Positions 54,901-60,900 of a stretch of 64,000 nucleotides of DNA are shown here, in pieces (the stretch's first letter is position 1; each line of letters begins with the position of its first letter). Origin of the DNA: Alligator mississippiensis. Lineage: Eukaryota; Chordata; Crocodylia; Alligatoridae. The position numbers were made by a program, and so were the translations under genes. The stretch covers positions 38,976,001 through 39,040,000 of the forward strand of contig NC_081826.1 of the NCBI RefSeq assembly GCF_030867095.1, given 5' to 3'. The notes below the pieces were generated by a model, which ran no database searches, had not been told where the DNA came from, and worked only from the letters and a program-made list of their open reading frames with translations.

Positions 54901-57900
54901 TTTTAGCTATAAGAACTGCCTAAATAAGAACATTATTTACTTATTAGCATTTTAGCTATAAGAACATTTTCTATTGGTTTCCCCCATGCCTTCAAAAAGG
55001 AAATTAAATAACAGAAATTAATACAATATTATAGCTTTTAAGTTATTTTAATAAATACTTCTTCTTTTCCAAGACAAAGCAGACTTAATGGAGAATATTT
55101 AGTATATTACCTGTCTGAATCTTTTCTATTATATGGCCAAGCAAGCTGGGCAGTGCTATCTGCTCCATAGAACTCAGCGAGAATTTGATTCACATTGCCT
55201 CCTGGATGGGATTTAGTGGCTATCTGTTTGATAAGTGTTGTTGAGATAGGAACTGCACATTCTGATGGATCATCCTCTTCCCTGTCAAATGAAAAAAGAA
55301 ACATAAATCATTTACAGTGCCAAAGTAAGGCTTGCATGCCATGTTGTGCACTATCATAAGCACACATTGAAACCTGAATAATCTGGTCCAAAAATTTTTT
55401 TTTAAATTAACCAGTGATATGAGCTGAAAAAGATTCACAAAACTTGGTAGTATATGGCACCACAGGGGTTTACAGTATCTTCCTTTTCAAAATGCCAGAA
55501 CTTGTATCTATAAGGAGTCAGATGTGGAAGTACTGAGGATAACTGTGCCTGGTTTACAAACTCCTCTCACAATATTCAGGAGCATATGCAACTACCTGTT
55601 CTACACAATGCAAGGTAAGGGAATATTCCTGGAAATATTACACTGTAAATTAAATGACAAAATACTGCTTTTTTTCTATGCAGACAAAATCATATTTATG
55701 AAAAGCACAAATTATACCTAGCCTGAAATGTCAGATGATGAGTAAGATCAGGTTCTATATTCTGCAGTGATTTTTCCTGTCCTTTTCCTGGAATTATTTG
55801 TGTTTCACTCAAGCCCAGACTTCTTTTCTCCAAATGTATGATAATAGGGTCTGGAAGATGGCTCTTCATGATAAAAAGAGGACTGAAAACAATCTACCAA
55901 GAAAAAACAAATAAAAAAGAACAGACAAACTTAATATTAACTCTATTCCTGCATCCAGCTGCTGAAACAAGCTGTTAATAAATCTTTGCCTGGGTCATTC
56001 TGACCTTAATTTATTTCAGAACTTGAAAGGTCAGGGCCATTTAGACTTCTGAGAATGGCAAAATGCACTTACTATTCGTTGCTGTACTTGAGAATTAGGC
56101 TCTAAAGTCAAAATTGTGCACCACACATGAATAATTGAACTGTTTGAAGATGGCACCTGTACAAAGATAGACAGTTGACATTAAAATTATTTCAGGATTA
56201 TAAAATTGAACATTTCATTGTGTATCTTAGCATTTTGAGATAATGTAAGCCAATGGAGAAAGCACAGTTTAAGAGAGAGGCAACAGTGCTAATTGTTTAA
56301 CAGAGGGTGCTAAACATGGGACATATTTAAGGTATATAATCCCATAAACTACTGACAGGGTTAGCCTAATTAAGGATCTATTCAGAAGCTATCCCCATCA
56401 GCCATCTCCTGATTAACTGATAAGAAAAGGAAATTGAGTTTGGATGGGGAGAAAATGCCATTCCACTAGAACGTATAGAAAAATCAGCCCAGGGCATCTT
56501 CTCCAAATTTTCAACTGTAATTGGAGACTACTTCCAACTATAGAAGGAGAAAATAAGGAGAAAACAAGGATATGGGCACACAATCAAATTACCTTAAGGT
56601 AAGTGAGGTGTGAATACACAATATTCTTAGCTATTCCATGGTGCACGCCTGCCTCATGTGCATGCTTACCTCATGAAAAGTACAGGGCAGATCCCTCAAT
56701 GACATATCACAAAACGTATCCTCTAAAAAAGTTTTTGGTTTTGGTGGAAGGAGGAAGAATGAGGCTTTGAGTAATCACACTTTAAATTCACAGATGTGGT
56801 CAAAGGGCTCCTGAACTACAAGAGGCCACCATGCCTCCATATATGTGCCTTCACTGAGAAACAAGTATAGGAAATCATATCTCAAATAGTTGGGAGAGGC
56901 ATGAGAATCATGTTATAACAAGCCAATCACCAAACCTTTGCTCATTTGGTGGATTGCAAATGAGTGATTACTTTCAGCAAAATAACACAATCTACCGTTT
57001 CTGTGTCAAATTGCTTCTATTTAAGAATAGTCTCCTGAAAGAGTTTTTCATTACAAAACAAAATGCATCTTTTGAATACAATATATAATTCTGTTGGAAT
57101 TAAGGCTGGGATTTTTAAAGCACTACAGTAGAATCAGGGTGAGGTTCATGGGGTTAGTTTCTACAGCCCTCACAAGGATGAGGGTTTGTGAACCAACTGG
57201 AGATAATATAGGCTAGGGACAGACATTCAAAAAGCCGGAGCCTGAATTGGTTCAACCTTCGCAGGTTAGTCTAACTCGGCTAGGCAGAATCAGTGTAACA
57301 GCACAGACATGCAGGCACATGCCCGCAGTTGCTCAGGCTGGGAGTGCTGGAGCATGCCCTCGGCTGCAGGGAGGCTGTACTGGGGGAAGGAGTGGCCAGT
57401 TCAGCTGAATTGGCCAGAGGGGGTTTCATTCCCCCCTCCCTGTCCCAGCAGCAGAGACCTGAGCTGGGTGCGCCAGGCATCCCATCCTTGCTGACACAGA
57501 GGGGGCAGGGAGGGGGGTTATTCTCCCCTCTACCCCCACTACCCCCGGGGGGACTGCAGCCAGGTCTGCCCACCTCAATTGCCACTGAGTGGCAGAATAA
57601 GCCCCCTCCTGTCCCGTCCGTCAGATGCTGGAGGGAGGCGGAATAACCCCGGTCCCTGCCCCCCACAAGGGGCCATGCTGGCTGGTGTCTGGCCTCCAGG
57701 TGGGGGCTGGCTGGGGAGCAGGCTTCCCAGACCAGCTTGGAGGTAGTACCTGCCGCACACCTGCCCTATGGAGCACCCAGGGATGCAGCCTAACAAACAG
57801 CTGCAGGCTGGCTGGGGTGGAGGGCTGCTCTGCCCCCCTCGTCTGCAGCTTTCGCTGCCACCGCCGTGCCGCACCGCTGGGGTGGGGGGCCAGGAAGCTT

Positions 57901-60900
57901 TTGCCCCGTGTGTGGCGTTCCATCAGCAGCCCCCAGACAGCCTTGGAAGAAGCCCATATGGAAGGGTTCAGTCCAGGGGCTGCAGTCAGAGCGCCACGTG
58001 TGGGGCACAGGCTGTGGAGCTGGCACTCCTCCCCGCCGCCTCCCGGAGCAGCTCAGGAGTGGCAGGAATGGGAGGGGGAGTCATTGCAGCAGACAAGGGG
58101 AAGCCAGCTTGGCCCAGCAGGGCTTTCTCACCTCGCCTCCAACTGTGGAGCTGGTGGAGGCACTGGTGGGCCCGGAGCCCGGCATCCACCCACCATGGGA
58201 GCTGGCTGCAGCCCCATGAGCCCATGTGGTGCCTCCAAGCCAGCTCGGCTAGCAGCCACCAGTCATCCGCTGGGCTAAGCCGAGCTGTGCTTGCTGACAG
58301 GGCTCAATGTCCCTGTTGCTGAACCGCAGCTGCCCATGGTGGTCCCATCCCCATGGCCTGGCCAGACTGTGCTGCTGCCGCCTTGGCTGGGGCTGAGCAA
58401 AGCCAGTCCAGGCTGCGGGGGCAGGGCCACCCCCAGCAGCTGTGGGTCCATTACAGCTGCTCCCCGTACCCTGGCTGAGCTGGGTTGGGCTGGGCCAACC
58501 TGGGGAGCGCTGCACAGAGTGTCCCGGGCAGGGAGGGGGCACTCTGTTCAGTGATAGGGGGCTACTTTTCCCCCTGTTCTTTCCCTCACCCCCAAGGAGC
58601 AGGGGGCTCTGTGCAGCACTCCCCAGTCCGACCTGGGTCAGGCAGGGCATGGGGAGCAGCTGTGACAGAGCTGTAGCTGCTGGGGGTGGCCCCACCCCCA
58701 TGGCTTGGACCGGTCTCGCTCAGCCCTGGCCGAGGCAGCTGCATGGTCTGACCAGGCCAGCTGCAGGGACAGGCCCCCAGCACAGAACAGAGCCCCAGCA
58801 TGGCCCCGTTAAGGTGGCAGGAAGAAGGGTTAATTCTTCCCTCTGTCCCTTCTGCCCTGCAGCCAGGGTCAGCCAGCCACAGGAGCCACTGCTGCAGCCC
58901 CATCCCCTCTGCTCCCTGGCAAACAGGCAGACCCTGGCTGCAGTGGGGGAGGGGGGGCAAGGAGGGAAGAATTAACCCCTTTCCTTCCCACCTAGCTTTA
59001 ATGGAGCCATGCCCTTATTGTCTCTGCTAGGGCTGGTCCCTGCTCTGGCTAGAGAGCAGAGGGGTGGGGTCAGCCCCGTGGTTGGAGCAGACAGCCCTGC
59101 CCAGCCCAGAGAGTATACCAGGACACTGGAGGAGTCTCATTTAACTTAAACCAGAAAGGGGTATGGGACAGACAAGGTATAAACTGGTTTGAGCCAAATC
59201 AGTTATGTCTGATACTACATTTAACTAAGTTTATCTCAAACTGGTTTTGGCCATTTTGAAACTGATTTATGTGCACTGAGGCTAGGGACAGACATTCAAA
59301 AAGCCTGAGCCTGAATTGATTCAATTTTTGCAGGTTAGTCTAACCTAGCTAGGCTGAACAGCACTGTAAGCAGACAGACATTGTTTCTGGACTGAGAAAA
59401 TTCAGGCACATGCCTGCAGTGGCTCAGGCTAGAAGCCAGGGGATGCTAGAGCAGCCCTCCCTTCCCTTCCAAACTGCTGAGCTAAGGGGTACATGGCCAG
59501 GCCCCAGCAGGACCTCTGATTAGGAAGGACTGCTTGCACCATCCCAGGCTTTTCCCCGCTAGCTGCCCAAGGGGCGGGAGTGTTGCCAGACCCCAGCACC
59601 CCACTCCACTAGCACTCTGAGGTAAGGGGTGTATGCAGTTCATGCATCTGGATGATATGGAGCTTTTCAATCTTCCTCTCCCTGCTTCTTTATACTGTCT
59701 GCAGCAAACTGAAAAGCAAGCAAACCAGCAGGGAGCTGATAACAGTGTTTATCACCCCATTAGCAAAACAACAGCCTCTCTCCATTAGTTCAAACTCTTT
59801 TTAAATAGCTTGCCAGCTGACCTGTTGATTAGCTCCAAAAAGCCCTAAGCCATCACTGTTCTGTCTGCCTGCACCAGTGAAATTGGAGACATATACACAC
59901 AGACACCTCTCAACATTAGCTAGCATACCACATGCCTAGAGTCCATGGGGCTGGGGTTTGTGCTGTGGGAGTTCAGGAGGGATCCTTGCTTCAGCAGCAA
60001 GGGGCAGGTAAGGCAGGGGGGAAGCCAGGCAGACCCTGCTGTGCCTGCAGTCTTTGCTGGAGCTCCAGCCAGGGAGCAGATGGGAAGGGCCAGCTCTGCT
60101 GTGGAGCAGAGTGCCCCATCCAGACCAGAGAGCATGCTGGGATGCTGGAGGAGTCTGGTTTAATTTAAACCTTTTACTATCAGGTCACAAAAGCATTGGA
60201 TGCAGGTGTCGCCGTGGATGTAGTCTTTCTGGACTTCAGCAAGGCCTTTGACACTGTCGACCATCCCATCCTCATTAAAAAACTAGGTGACTGTGGCATC
60301 GATGCCTACATGGTCAGACGGATTGCGAATTGGCTGAAGGGTCATAGTCAGAGGGTGGTGGTGAATGGGTCATATTTGACCTCGGGGGAAGTGGGCAGCG
60401 GAGTCCCCCAGGGCTCGGTCCTTGGGCCTGCAGTGTTCAATTTCTTTATCAGCGATTTGGACAATGGGGTGAAAAGCAACCTGTTCAAATTTGCTGATGA
60501 TACCAAAATTTGGGGTGAGGTGAGCATGTTAGCAGGGAGGGGAAGACTGCAGAAAGACCTGGATAGGTTGCAAGGGTGCGCTAACAAAAACAGGATGCGT
60601 TTCAATACTGACAAGTGTAGGGTGCTGCACTTGGGCAGTAGTAACCGGCAGCACATTTATAAGATGGGAAACTCCCTTATTGAGAGCATGGAGGCAGACA
60701 GCCTTGGAGTCATCACTGATTCCAAGATGAACATGGGCCGACAATGTGAGGTCACGGTCGGCAGGGCTAACCAGACCTTATCGTACATCCACAGGTGCAT
60801 CTCAAGTAGGGCCAAGGAGGTGATCCTCCCCCTCTACACAACACTGGTCAGGCCACAGCTGGAGTACTGTGTCCAGTTCTGGGCACCCCACTTCAAGAGG

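Larger units (their letters stand above)
51726..55110 (-). other. VPS13B: VPS13B intron between window exons 5 and 4 (3.4 kb)
   Basis: 51726-52707 shows no named repeat. 52708-54754 is a family A element with two insertions; 54755-55110 is plain AT-rich intron. Confidence 0.6.

Noticed and set aside
57280..59030. Many overlapping ORFs of 60-217 codons on both strands
   Set aside because: They lie in the GC-rich interior of a family A transposon, where stops are rare by composition. Products are low-complexity and overlap in five or more frames; no transposase or other motif.
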